A DNA stretch of 64,000 nucleotides from Mycobacterium sp. 852002-50816_SCH5313054-b (GTDB lineage: Bacteria; Actinomycetota; Actinomycetes; Mycobacteriales; Mycobacteriaceae), in assembly GCF_001667185.1 (NCBI RefSeq), contig NZ_LZIC01000126.1, positions 1 through 64,000 of the forward strand, read 5' to 3'. How positions within the stretch are numbered: position 1 is the first letter of the stretch; every line of letters starts with the position of its first letter. Shown here in pieces: positions 16,881 to 24,224 of the stretch. A program made the translations under genes and the position numbers. The notes beneath the pieces were generated by a model. It was given only the letters and a program-made list of their open reading frames with translations, did not search any database and was not told where the DNA came from.

Positions 16881-17336
16881 CTAGGTCGGGTTGTCGAGGG
16901 CCCCGCCACCCACCACGAGGTCGCTCAGCCCCTTCACCGAGGCGTCGAGAACCTTTTCGGTGGCCCGCTTGACGACGAACGCCGGAATGGGTCCGGCCGG
17001 TTCGACAGTGATATCGAAACGCACGCGCGTCTGGTCGAGGCCCTCGGGCTTCAGGTTGTACTCGACGTGTTGGCCATGCTGCTGGGCGGTCCCTTTGACG
17101 TCGTAGACGACCCAGTCAGGGCCCCAGTGATATTCCAGGATCTCTTTGTCGACGAGCCCGAGAATCTTGATCTTGGTCTTGACGTGGTGGGGCCGACCGT
17201 CGGGATAACGATCGACCACCTCGATGTGTTTGTGCAGCGGCGACCACGATGACAGGACGCCGACATCTGTCAGCGCCTCCATGACCACTTCAGGCGGCGC
17301 GTCTACGACAAATTCCCGTGATGCTTTTACGGCCAC
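16881..17336 (-). CDS. SRPBCC-family protein (Rv0856-like)
   Basis: A 151-residue paralogue of the next gene downstream, with matching blocks: KASREFVVDAPPEVVMEAL, WSPLHKHIEVVDRYPDGRPHHVKTKIKILGLVDKEILEYHWGPDWVVYD. The two share more than half of their residues by eye and probably arose by tandem duplication. The GTG at 17336 is preferred because it aligns with the MAVQAS start of the paralogue; a TTG lies three codons earlier. A lipid- or polyketide-binding role is expected from the fold. It lies eight bases upstream of its paralogue and 57 bases after far. Confidence 0.8.
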   Translation of the reverse strand: MAVKASREFVVDAPPEVVMEALTDVGVLSSWSPLHKHIEVVDRYPDGRPHHVKTKIKILGLVDKEILEYHWGPDWVVYDVKGTAQQHGQHVEYNLKPEGLDQTRVRFDITVEPAGPIPAFVVKRATEKVLDASVKGLSDLVVGGGALDNPT

Positions 17337-17393
17337 TGGGATCAACTTAACCCCAACGCCCTACGCGCGGGTGGCGTTCGCCGAAATCTCTAC

Positions 17394-18578
17394 TTACCAG
17401 CCGATTTCGGTGAGCGGCGTCGTTGCCGCCGGCGGCGGCCCGACGGGGCCGGCGGGCGTTCTGGAGAAACGCGGCGCGGGTGCGGCCTGCTCGACGCCGT
17501 GGGCGGTGATCACGGTCGACCGCGCGTTCAGGTGGTCGTTCGCGGCGGCTTCGCTCCAGGTCAGCACCGGGGTGACGCACGCATCGGTGCCCGCGAAAAT
17601 TCTCGTCCACTCGTCGCGGGTGCGGCCGACGAACCGCTCCGCGAAGACGTCGTACATCCTTTGGTACGAACCGATGTCAAGCTGGGCGGGCACCTCGTCG
17701 GGCGACAGGCCGAGCCCGCTCAGCAGCGCCGCGAAGAATTGCGGCTCGATGGCGCCGACGGCCATGTACTTGCCGTCGGAGGTCTCGTAGCAGCGGTAGA
17801 ACGGGGCGCCGCCGTCGAGCAGAAATGATTCGCGCTCGTCACGCAGCGAACCGGTCGCCTTCATCGTCCACATCATCTGGGCGAGCAGGCTGACGCCGTC
17901 CACCATCGCGGCGTCCACGACCTGGCCCTTGCCCGAGCGTTCCCGCTCGTACAGCGCGACGGCGATGCCCAGGAGCACCAACATCGAACCGCCACCGAAG
18001 TCGGCGACGAGGTTCAGCGGGGGCAGCGGCGGTCGATCCCGGTAGCCCAGCGCCGACAGCGCACCGGTCTGCGACAGATAGTTGATGTCGTGGCCCGCCG
18101 TCTGGGCCACCGGGCCCTGCTGCCCCCAGCCGGTGATCCGCGCGAAGATCAGCCGCGGGTTGACCGCCGCGCAGTCGTCGGGACCGATGCCGAGTCGCTC
18201 GCAGGTGCCGGGCCGGAAGCAGTCGAGCAGCACGTCGGCCTTGCCCGCCAACTCGAGCAGCGCCTGGGGCCGCGCCTTGACGTCCAGGTCGACGATCCGC
18301 TTCCCGCGGTGCAACAGGTCGCGGTCCTCGGGCGGCATCGTCAGCCCGCCCGTTCGGTGGCGACCCGCATCGCCCGGCTTCGCCGCGCTTGCGATCGCCA
18401 CGCCCGTTTGGTGGCGACCCGCATCGCCCGGCTTCGCCGCGCTTGCGATCGCCACGGCGGGCCGCCGCACCCGCACCACGTCGGCGCCCAGATCGGCGAG
18501 CATCATCCCCGCGTGCGGCCCCGGCCCGATGCCACCGAGTTCGATCACCCGCACCCCGGCCAGAGGCCCACCCGCCAC
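17394..18578 (-). CDS. far: Alpha-methylacyl-CoA racemase / family III CoA-transferase Far, with a repeat insertion
   Basis: A 394-residue CaiB/BaiF-family protein. The N-terminus GPLAGVRVIELGGIGPGPHAGMMLADLGADVVRV, the GHDINYLSQTGALSALGY block and NLVADFGGGSMLVLLG (the His/Asp catalytic pair region of Mycobacterium methylacyl-CoA racemase) identify it as Far (Rv0855-like), which epimerises 2-methyl-branched acyl-CoAs. Immediately after RVRRP there are two tandem copies of an 18-residue unit (VAIASAAKPGDAGRH-Q/R-TG) before the family sequence resumes at GLTMPPEDRDLLHRGK. The M. tuberculosis enzyme, as I recall, passes straight from RVRRP to GGLTMP. The insertion lies in a nucleotide-binding-side loop and may be tolerated. 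Confidence 0.9.
   Translation of the reverse strand: MAGGPLAGVRVIELGGIGPGPHAGMMLADLGADVVRVRRPAVAIASAAKPGDAGRHQTGVAIASAAKPGDAGRHRTGGLTMPPEDRDLLHRGKRIVDLDVKARPQALLELAGKADVLLDCFRPGTCERLGIGPDDCAAVNPRLIFARITGWGQQGPVAQTAGHDINYLSQTGALSALGYRDRPPLPPLNLVADFGGGSMLVLLGIAVALYERERSGKGQVVDAAMVDGVSLLAQMMWTMKATGSLRDERESFLLDGGAPFYRCYETSDGKYMAVGAIEPQFFAALLSGLGLSPDEVPAQLDIGSYQRMYDVFAERFVGRTRDEWTRIFAGTDACVTPVLTWSEAAANDHLNARSTVITAHGVEQAAPAPRFSRTPAGPVGPPPAATTPLTEIGW
18348..18455. repeat. 54-bp tandem repeat, two copies, inside far
   Basis: Units 18348-18401 and 18402-18455 are identical apart from one C/T difference (18355 versus 18409). Each unit contains inverted arms GTGGCGA ... TCGCCAC, so each can fold into a hairpin. 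The unit length is a multiple of three, which keeps far in frame and encodes two 18-residue repeats. The array is a candidate variable-number tandem repeat and resembles intergenic repeat units that I recall from M. avium-group genomes. Confidence 0.85.
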
Positions 18579-18584
18579 GGGCGG

Positions 18585-19031
18585 CTACTTACCCTTCTTG
18601 ACCTGGAGCACGCGCTTGCGCAGCTCCTGGGTGGCCGAATCCATCGTCCCCTTGACCGCGCGCTTGAGCACGAAACCGGGCAGTGGAACGTTCGGGTCCA
18701 CGGTGACCTCGAACTTGACCAGCGTCTGGTCGTCCCCCTTGGGCACCAGAATGTACTTGCCGTCCTGCGACTTCTGCTGGGCCGAACTCACCAGCGTCCA
18801 GCTCACCTCGTTGCCGCTCCACGTATAGGCCACCACCTGTTCGTCGGTGATGCCCGCCGTTTTGACCTTCATCTTCACTTGGCTGGGCCGGCCGTCGCCG
18901 CCGGTCTCGAGCACCTCCGCGCTCTGGTGCGGTCCCGACCATTCGGGCATCGCTTCGAAGTCTGCGATGACGTCCAGAATCTCCTCGGGGCTGGCTTCGA
19001 CGACGATCTCGCGGGATTCTTTGATTGCCAT
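18585..19031 (-). CDS. SRPBCC-family protein (Rv0854-like)
   Basis: A 148-residue polyketide cyclase/START-like protein: MAIKESREIVVEASPEEILDVIADFEAMPEWSGPHQSAEVLE, then DGRPSQVKMKVKTAGITDEQVVAYTW and a basic C-terminal helix (RKRVLQVKKGK). It is the third and most divergent member of the local family. The ATG at 19031 is used because the family start follows directly; the open frame continues upstream across the kdc promoter. It is the first gene of an apparent minus-strand run 18585-far-16881-16435 and ends six bases before the far start. Confidence 0.83.
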   Translation of the reverse strand: MAIKESREIVVEASPEEILDVIADFEAMPEWSGPHQSAEVLETGGDGRPSQVKMKVKTAGITDEQVVAYTWSGNEVSWTLVSSAQQKSQDGKYILVPKGDDQTLVKFEVTVDPNVPLPGFVLKRAVKGTMDSATQELRKRVLQVKKGK

Positions 19032-19097
19032 GGCCCGCACGATAGGCCAATTGGAGTCCGGCCGGTAGGCGTTTGCACCAGGCGTACCGTCGTCTTC

Positions 19098-20771
19098 GTG
19101 AGTGATCCCGTCTACACCGTCGGTGACTACCTGTTGGACCGCCTCGCCGAGCTCGGCGTCTCCGAGATCTTCGGCGTGCCCGGCGACTACAACCTGGCAT
19201 TCCTGGACCACATCGTCGCGCACCCGACCATTCGCTGGGTGGGCAGCGCCAACGAGCTGAACGCCGGATACGCGGCCGATGGCTACGGTCGGCTACGCGG
19301 AATGTCGGCCGTGGTAACGACATTCGGTGTCGGTGAGCTCTCGGCGGCCAACGCGATCGCGGGCAGTTATGCCGAACACGTGCCCGTGGTGCACATCGTG
19401 GGCGGTCCCTCGAAGGACGCGCAGGGCACCAGGCGGGCGCTGCACCATTCGCTGGGCGACGGGGACTTCGAACACTTCTTCCGGATCAGCCGCGAAATCA
19501 CTTGCGCCCAGGCCAATCTCATGCCGGCGACGGCATGCAGGGAGATCGACCGGGTGCTGTCCGAGGTGCGCGAACAGAAGCGCCCTGGCTACATCCTGCT
19601 GTCCACCGACGTGGCGCGGTTCCCCACCGAACCGCCCGACGCACCGCTGCCCCGCTACACCGGTGGCACCAGCCCGCGGGCGCTGTCGCTGTTCACCGCT
19701 GCCGCCACCGAACTCATCGGCGATCACCAGTTGACCGTGCTCGCCGACCTGCTGGTCCACCGCCTGCAAGCCGTCAAAGAGCTCGAGGCGCTGCTGGCGG
19801 CCGACGTGGTGCCGCACGCCACGCTGATGTGGGGAAAGAGTCTGCTCGACGAGAGCTCCCCGAATTTCCTTGGCATTTATGCGGGTTCGGCCAGCGCCGA
19901 ATGGGTGCGCACCGCCATCGAGGAGGCGCCGGCGCTGGTGACGGCGGGGGTGGTGTTCACCGACATGGTCAGCGGGTTCTTCAGCCAGCGGATCGACCCG
20001 GCGCGCACCATCGACGTCGGGCAGTACCAAAGCACCGTCGCGGGCCAGGTTTTCGCGCCGCTCGAGATGGGTGCCGCGCTGGAGGCGCTGGCCGGCATTC
20101 TGGTTCGGCGCGGCATCACCTCCCCTGCGGTGGCGTCGCCACCGGCCGAGCCCCCGCCGCCGGCCCCGGCGCGTGATGAGCCGTTGACGCAACAGATGGT
20201 GTGGGACCGGCTTTGCGAGGCGCTCACACCGGGCAACGTGGTCCTGGCCGATCAGGGCACGTCGTTCTACGGCATGGCGGATCACATGCTGCCGCAGGGC
20301 GTCACCTTCATCGGTCAACCGCTTTGGGGCTCAATCGGTTACACGTTGCCCGCGGCGGTCGGGGCCGCGGTGGCGCATCCGGAGCGCAGGACGGTTTTGC
20401 TGATCGGCGATGGGGCCGCTCAACTGACCGTCCAGGAGCTCGGCGTTTTCTCGCGCGAGGGGTTGTCCCCGGTCATCGTTGTCGTCAACAACGACGGCTA
20501 TACCGTCGAACGGGCGATTCACGGAAAGACGGCCCCCTACAACGACATTGTGAGCTGGAGTTGGACCGAGATCCCCCGGGCGCTGGGGGTGGCCAACCCT
20601 CTTGCGTTCCGGGCGCAGACCTACGGCGAACTCGACGACGCATTCACCGCGGCGGCCCAGCACCGGGACCGGATGGTGTTCGTCGAGGTCGTCTTGCCGC
20701 GCCTGGAAATCCCCCACCTGCTCGGCCAGCTCGTCGGGCCGATGTCACCGGAGGGCAGCGCACGCGGTTAG
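19098..20771 (+). CDS. kdc: Alpha-keto-acid decarboxylase Kdc (TPP-dependent)
   Basis: A 557-residue thiamine-diphosphate enzyme of the pyruvate/indolepyruvate decarboxylase group. Domains in order: N-terminal PYR domain (YLLDRLAELGVSEIFGVPGDYNLAFLDHI, catalytic-type Glu in VGSANELNAGYAADGYGR, TFGVGELSAANAIAGSYAEHVPVVHI), a middle domain, and the PP domain with the TPP motif IGDGAAQLTVQELGVFSREG ... VVNNDGYTVER. It decarboxylates branched or aromatic 2-keto acids to aldehydes (Rv0853c-like). The GTG start has a TACCGT hexamer at 19085-19090, suggesting leaderless expression. Its stop overlaps the convergent bfd-like gene by four bases. Confidence 0.92.
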   Translation: MSDPVYTVGDYLLDRLAELGVSEIFGVPGDYNLAFLDHIVAHPTIRWVGSANELNAGYAADGYGRLRGMSAVVTTFGVGELSAANAIAGSYAEHVPVVHIVGGPSKDAQGTRRALHHSLGDGDFEHFFRISREITCAQANLMPATACREIDRVLSEVREQKRPGYILLSTDVARFPTEPPDAPLPRYTGGTSPRALSLFTAAATELIGDHQLTVLADLLVHRLQAVKELEALLAADVVPHATLMWGKSLLDESSPNFLGIYAGSASAEWVRTAIEEAPALVTAGVVFTDMVSGFFSQRIDPARTIDVGQYQSTVAGQVFAPLEMGAALEALAGILVRRGITSPAVASPPAEPPPPAPARDEPLTQQMVWDRLCEALTPGNVVLADQGTSFYGMADHMLPQGVTFIGQPLWGSIGYTLPAAVGAAVAHPERRTVLLIGDGAAQLTVQELGVFSREGLSPVIVVVNNDGYTVERAIHGKTAPYNDIVSWSWTEIPRALGVANPLAFRAQTYGELDDAFTAAAQHRDRMVFVEVVLPRLEIPHLLGQLVGPMSPEGSARG

Positions 20772-20953
20772 GTCGGCCGCGCCGTTCGGTCCGGGGCCGA
20801 CGATCGCAGTAGCGCCTGAACGGTGCGCCGGCAACGCCCGCAATCGGCACCCGCCCCACACGCCTGCGCGACGTCCTTGGTCGTCGACGCCCCGGCCTCG
20901 ACGGCCTCGGCGACCGTCTGGCTGGTGATGCCGTTGCACAAGCACACGAACAT
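20768..20953 (-). CDS. Bfd-like [2Fe-2S] protein
   Basis: A 61-residue bacterioferritin-associated-ferredoxin-type protein with the ligand pattern C4-x-C6 ... C38-x2-C41 (an extra C32 is present). In enteric bacteria Bfd reduces the mineral core of bacterioferritin to release iron; a related BFD-like domain also occurs in other redox enzymes. No ferritin or ferredoxin reductase gene is nearby. The 3' end overlaps kdc by four bases on the opposite strand, and the next gene upstream ends nine bases before its start, so the two minus-strand genes may be co-transcribed. Confidence 0.85.
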   Translation of the reverse strand: MFVCLCNGITSQTVAEAVEAGASTTKDVAQACGAGADCGRCRRTVQALLRSSAPDRTARPT

Positions 20954-20962
20954 CGGGCGCGC

Positions 20963-21565
20963 TCAGTCCCCCTCGACGCGCATCATGTCGAAGAACTGCC
21001 CGACGAACAGCGGGGGGTAGGCCCCGACGCCGGCCCCCGACATCCATTGCGCCGCGGCGTCCGGGTGTTCGATCCACCGCCGCGCACCGTCCTCGTCGGG
21101 AAACTCCTGCAAGATCAGGACCTCGTGCTCGTCGTCAAAAGCCTGGAAAACCCAGGTCTTTCGGATGCCGGCGGCGGTGAACCTGTCCATTGCGGAGCTG
21201 ACCCCCGCGGTCAAAGTCGACACGTCGTCGACGGAGGCGATCGCGCAGACCACCACGCCCGGCGCCCCCGGCGCGGCCGGCGGTTGCGGGATGAATCTCT
21301 CGACGATCTCGCCGGCGAAGACGGCCGGGATGTCCTCGACGCCGGCCGCGTCGAACCAATCGAAGAAGACCCGCGAGCGCAGCAGTTCCACGATGGGTTC
21401 GCGGCTGTGCACGCCGATCATCACGAGTACGCGCCCGTAGTCGTGGGTGGAGGTGTACACCAGCACGTGGTGGGCGCCGATGTCGGCGAGCGCGGCCTTG
21501 TTGCGCTCGAGCAGCGGCCATACCCGGCTGGGGTCCGGGACGCGATAATCCGACGCGATCATCAT
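20963..21565 (-). CDS. Hypothetical protein with two repeated alpha+beta domains
   Basis: A 200-residue protein of unrecognised family. The halves align by eye: GAHHVLVYTSTHDYGRVLVMIGVHSREP ... FFDWFDAAGVEDIPAVFAGEIVE against GIRKTWVFQAFDDEHEVLILQEFPDEDG ... AAQWMSGAGVGAYPPLFVGQFFD. Each half looks like a beta-alpha-beta ferredoxin-like unit of the dimeric alpha/beta-barrel type, so the protein may be a fused dimer. No metal motif is obvious. ATG 21565 is used; a TTG at 21589 would add eight residues. It follows the Mce-associated pair by 34 bases and precedes bfd, possibly in one transcript. Confidence 0.6.
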   Translation of the reverse strand: MMIASDYRVPDPSRVWPLLERNKAALADIGAHHVLVYTSTHDYGRVLVMIGVHSREPIVELLRSRVFFDWFDAAGVEDIPAVFAGEIVERFIPQPPAAPGAPGVVVCAIASVDDVSTLTAGVSSAMDRFTAAGIRKTWVFQAFDDEHEVLILQEFPDEDGARRWIEHPDAAAQWMSGAGVGAYPPLFVGQFFDMMRVEGD

Positions 21566-21599
21566 CGAGTGGATATCGCCCGTCGTCAACGTGACGGCC

Positions 21600-22295
21600 C
21601 TATACCGGGTTGAACGACGAAATCAGCCATCTGCCATTAGCTTTCGTCAGGGTGACCGACACGCTGCTGTTGGTGAACGTGGGCTCCGGCCGATCCTTGC
21701 TCTGCGTGCTCTGGTTGACGAACAACAGCACGACGGCCGAGCCGGGATGCAGCTCCGACACCGCGGCCCGAAGGACCACCGCGGTGGTCTTCACCGCCTT
21801 CTGCTTGGCGGCCGGGGCGACGATCTGCTGGGTGAATTGGTCGTAGTAGGACAGGAAGTCGCCGGTCAAATGCGACTTCGCCGAGGAAAAGTCGCGGTCG
21901 AGGGTGTCCGGGGAATACGACAGCACCGCCACCGTTCCCTCGCTGGCGGCCGAGATCGCGGCCTTGGCGGCGCCCGCATCGGTCGCCCGGTCGGGCCGGT
22001 AGGAAAACCAGTACAGGCCGCCGAGCAGTGCCAGCGACGCGACCACGAGCACCGCCAGCACCGCGGCGACAACCCTGCCCGACGAGCGCTTCTTCGCCCG
22101 CGCGGCGAACCGCTTCAGGCGACCCGACTCCTTGCCGTCATTGCCGGCGGCGTCGATGTCTTCGACGGCGTCGACATCTCCGGCGGAGTCGACGTCGGCC
22201 GGCTTTTCCGCGTCAACCGTTTCGTCGACCTCTGCGGCCTCGGCGGTCTCGTCGACGTCCGCGGTTTTCTGAGCCGATGTTTTGTCTGCGGTCAC
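21600..22295 (-). CDS. Mce-associated membrane protein (Rv1362c-like)
   Basis: A 231-residue protein with an acidic Asp/Glu/Ala-rich cytoplasmic N-terminus, a basic stop (KRFAARAKKRSSGR), one transmembrane helix (VVAAVLAVLVVASLALLGGLYWF, about residues 75-97) and a periplasmic SnoaL-like domain with VLSYSPDTLDRDFSSAKSHLTGDFLSYY and SELHPGSAVVLLFVNQSTQS. This matches mycobacterial Mas/Rv1362c-type proteins thought to stabilise Mce complexes. The GTG start overlaps the stop of the upstream partner gene by four bases. Confidence 0.85.
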   Translation of the reverse strand: MTADKTSAQKTADVDETAEAAEVDETVDAEKPADVDSAGDVDAVEDIDAAGNDGKESGRLKRFAARAKKRSSGRVVAAVLAVLVVASLALLGGLYWFSYRPDRATDAGAAKAAISAASEGTVAVLSYSPDTLDRDFSSAKSHLTGDFLSYYDQFTQQIVAPAAKQKAVKTTAVVLRAAVSELHPGSAVVLLFVNQSTQSKDRPEPTFTNSSVSVTLTKANGRWLISSFNPV

Positions 22296-23230
22296 GGCAC
22301 GAACTCGACTTTCGATATCTTGAGCTGGCCACCGTCGCGTGCGACCGTCACGATCAGCCGGTAGTTGCGCGGGTCCTGCTTGGCGCCAGCCGCATTCGTG
22401 ACCTCGGAGGTGGAGGCAACCAGCACCACCGCCGAATCCCTGGTCATCGAGTCCAGTTCCACCGCCGCGGTCTGCACGCTGCCTTGCGAAACCACCTTCG
22501 ACTGCTCCACGACCTTGGTGAAATCGTCGGCCATCTTCAGGAAGTCGTCCTTGAACGAGCCGGTGGAGTTCTCGAGGATGCGCTGCACCCCTTGTTTGGC
22601 GTTGTTGAAGTCCAGCGACGTCAGCGTCACGACTCCCTGGCGTGCCGCGGCGACGAATTCGGCCGCACGCTGGCGCTGCTGGACGGCATCGTGATGCTCT
22701 TTGATCATGTAGCCGCTGCCCGCCAGCGCGCCGAGGATAACGAGTATCGCCAGGCTGGCGGCGAGGGTGGACCAGCTGGGGCGGCGAAGACGCCCGGAGA
22801 CGCGGCGCCGGCGTCGCGCGGGCTGCGCCGCGTCGGCGGACGCATCGGATTCGGCCTCCGCGACCGGCTCTTCGGTCTCGCCGGTTTCCGCATCGTCCGC
22901 GGTCTCGGTGGCGTCGGCCTGCGCCTCAGGCGGGGCGTCGGGCACCTCGGTCTCCACCGATGCCGTCGCGTCCGGCTCGGCCTCCGCGGGGACTTCTGCG
23001 ACGGCCTTCTTCTCGGCTTGTTGCTTGGCTTCGGCGAGTTCGGCCTCGCGGCGCAACTGGATGGCCCGGGCGCGCGCACGCGCGGCGGCGGCAAGGGCCT
23101 CCGCTTCCGCCGCCTCCGCCTCGGCCTGGTCGGCCAGCGCCCGCATGTCGGCGGCGGTAGTTGGGATTTCGTCCTCGTTCACCGGAACCAGTTTCGTGTC
23201 AGCGGAGTCTTGGCGTGCCCCGCCACTCAC
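22292..23230 (-). CDS. Mce-associated membrane protein (Rv1363c-like), long coiled-coil N-terminus
   Basis: A 312-residue partner of the next gene. Residues about 25-85 are Ala/Glu-rich with a likely coiled coil (ADQAEAEAAEAEALAAAARA), followed by an acidic tract, an Arg-rich stop, a transmembrane helix (LAASLAILVILGALAGSGYMI) and a periplasmic SnoaL-like domain (VVTLTSLDFNNAKQGVQRILENSTGSFKDDFLKM) ending in GGQLKISKVEFVP. The same ending occurs in the paralogue at 44966. The GTG at 23230 has AGGTGAG upstream. No mce operon adjoins this pair; the window's mce operon lies about 24 kb away. Confidence 0.85.
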   Translation of the reverse strand: MSGGARQDSADTKLVPVNEDEIPTTAADMRALADQAEAEAAEAEALAAAARARARAIQLRREAELAEAKQQAEKKAVAEVPAEAEPDATASVETEVPDAPPEAQADATETADDAETGETEEPVAEAESDASADAAQPARRRRRVSGRLRRPSWSTLAASLAILVILGALAGSGYMIKEHHDAVQQRQRAAEFVAAARQGVVTLTSLDFNNAKQGVQRILENSTGSFKDDFLKMADDFTKVVEQSKVVSQGSVQTAAVELDSMTRDSAVVLVASTSEVTNAAGAKQDPRNYRLIVTVARDGGQLKISKVEFVP

Positions 23231-23610
23231 CGCTCACCTGACCGATGCCGAGAGTGCTCGTGACTCAATCCAAAACTCCTCTACCGCTTGCTCGTCGTGG
23301 CAAGTGAGTGCCTAGCCGCCGACGGCCGGGAGACGACAGCCCGGCCGGGACCTGCTGTCTCCCAGCCGTCGGGCAACCCTACTCGGCACACGCATGGCCG
23401 CGCGAGCACCTGCGCCGATGTTCTTCCGCCCCGAAGGTCGTGCCAACTAGGAGAACAACGTTATCATTCTTTGCCAGCAACGCCATCGCGCTGGCGCCCA
23501 GGGGGCGCAAGAAAATGAGCGCAAGCTGGGGAAATGGGGTTCTCCGACATCGACGCCGCTCATCGGGTCGGTTCCAGGGGACCCGGATTGTCTGCTGGCG
23601 ACGTTCGGTC
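23231..23610. other. Intergenic region of 380 bases with one hairpin
   Basis: No convincing gene is present. The region should contain the promoter of the Mce-associated pair and the end of the tetR transcript. Apart from the hairpin at 23319-23372 I see no clear -10/-35 pair or repeat. Short open frames here are proline/arginine-rich shadows without a start signal. Confidence 0.6.
23319..23372 (-). terminator. Hairpin, possible terminator of the tetR transcript
   Basis: CCGACGGC followed by GGGAGAC (from 23319) pairs with GTCTCCC and GCCGTCGG (to 23372), with one mismatch and a small bulge, giving a stem of about 17 pairs. No T-tract follows on either strand. It lies between the 3' end of tetR (23611) and the start of the Mce-associated pair, so termination or attenuation on the minus strand is plausible. 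Confidence 0.4.
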
Positions 23611-24183
23611 TCAGTCGAGCACCGCGGTCGCCGCGCGGAGCTCGTGCAGTGCCTGACGTGCCAGCACGGTGAACGTTCGCCGGTTGGCGGGATCGCACCA
23701 GAGTGCGAAGGCGCGGTCAAACGCCAACACCCCGAGCTCGGCGGCCAGGCAGGCCGCAGGGTCAGCTATACCGCGGTTCGTGAGCGCCTCAGTCATGGCG
23801 ACGGCGAGGTCGGCGCGCTTGAAAGCGGCGCGTTCCCGCAACTCACTATTGGCGGAGATCACCGCCTGTAGCCGAGGTCCGAACTCGCGCTGGGCCGGTG
23901 TGAACGCGGCCGTGGCGGCATCGAGGCCAGCCGCGACCGCCTCGAGCGGAGTGGCCGTGTCGGGTGCACCGGCGATGCCGTCGGTGAGCAACCGGCGGTG
24001 GATGTCCTGGCCGGCGAAGAGAACCTCGCGCTTGTCCGGGAAGTGCCGGAAGAATGTGGTCTTGGTCAACCCGGCCCGTTCGGCGATGTCGATGACCGTG
24101 GTGGCGTCATAGCCGTGTTCGGTGAACAGTTCGAGGGCCGCACGCGCCAATCGCTCCCGGGGATTTGGCTCCCACCGACCCAT
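23611..24183 (-). CDS. TetR-family transcriptional regulator
   Basis: A 190-residue regulator with a typical TetR helix-turn-helix: RERLARAALELFTEHGYDATTVIDIAERAGLTKTTFFRHFPDKREVLF (about residues 9-55). The ligand-binding domain is Ala-rich. The ATG at 24183 has no Shine-Dalgarno sequence; TACGAT on the minus strand (24190-24195) lies six bases before it, suggesting a leaderless transcript. A 19-base motif directly upstream (24196-24214) recurs as an inverted pair before the SDR gene at 31452, which suggests autoregulation and a distant target. It lies 41 bases after the hydrolase-like gene and may also belong to that operon. Confidence 0.9.
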   Translation of the reverse strand: MGRWEPNPRERLARAALELFTEHGYDATTVIDIAERAGLTKTTFFRHFPDKREVLFAGQDIHRRLLTDGIAGAPDTATPLEAVAAGLDAATAAFTPAQREFGPRLQAVISANSELRERAAFKRADLAVAMTEALTNRGIADPAACLAAELGVLAFDRAFALWCDPANRRTFTVLARQALHELRAATAVLD

Positions 24184-24189
24184 GGCAGC

Positions 24190-24214
24190 ATCGTAGGTGA
24201 TGTGACTTGGTTCC
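24190..24214 (-). promoter_or_regulatory. tetR promoter with operator-like motif
   Basis: Minus-strand -10 hexamer TACGAT (24190-24195) abuts the motif GGTGATGTGACTTGGTTCC (plus strand, 24196-24214), which would cover the -10/-35 spacer. The same 19 bases occur at 31349-31367. The abutting position fits repression of tetR by its own product or by another regulator that also acts at 31350-31404. Confidence 0.55.
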
Positions 24215-24224
24215 CTGCGTGCCC

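Noticed and set aside
341..20771. Treating the whole left part as horizontally acquired because of the accessory block
   Set aside because: Gene order outside 6.0-11.5 kb follows the conserved Rv0853c-Rv0867c block, and no integrase, tRNA or insertion sequence is present.
23379..23720. A minus-strand frame of 113 codons spanning the end of tetR
   Set aside because: It overlaps tetR out of frame, is rich in Arg/Ser/Pro and has no start signal.
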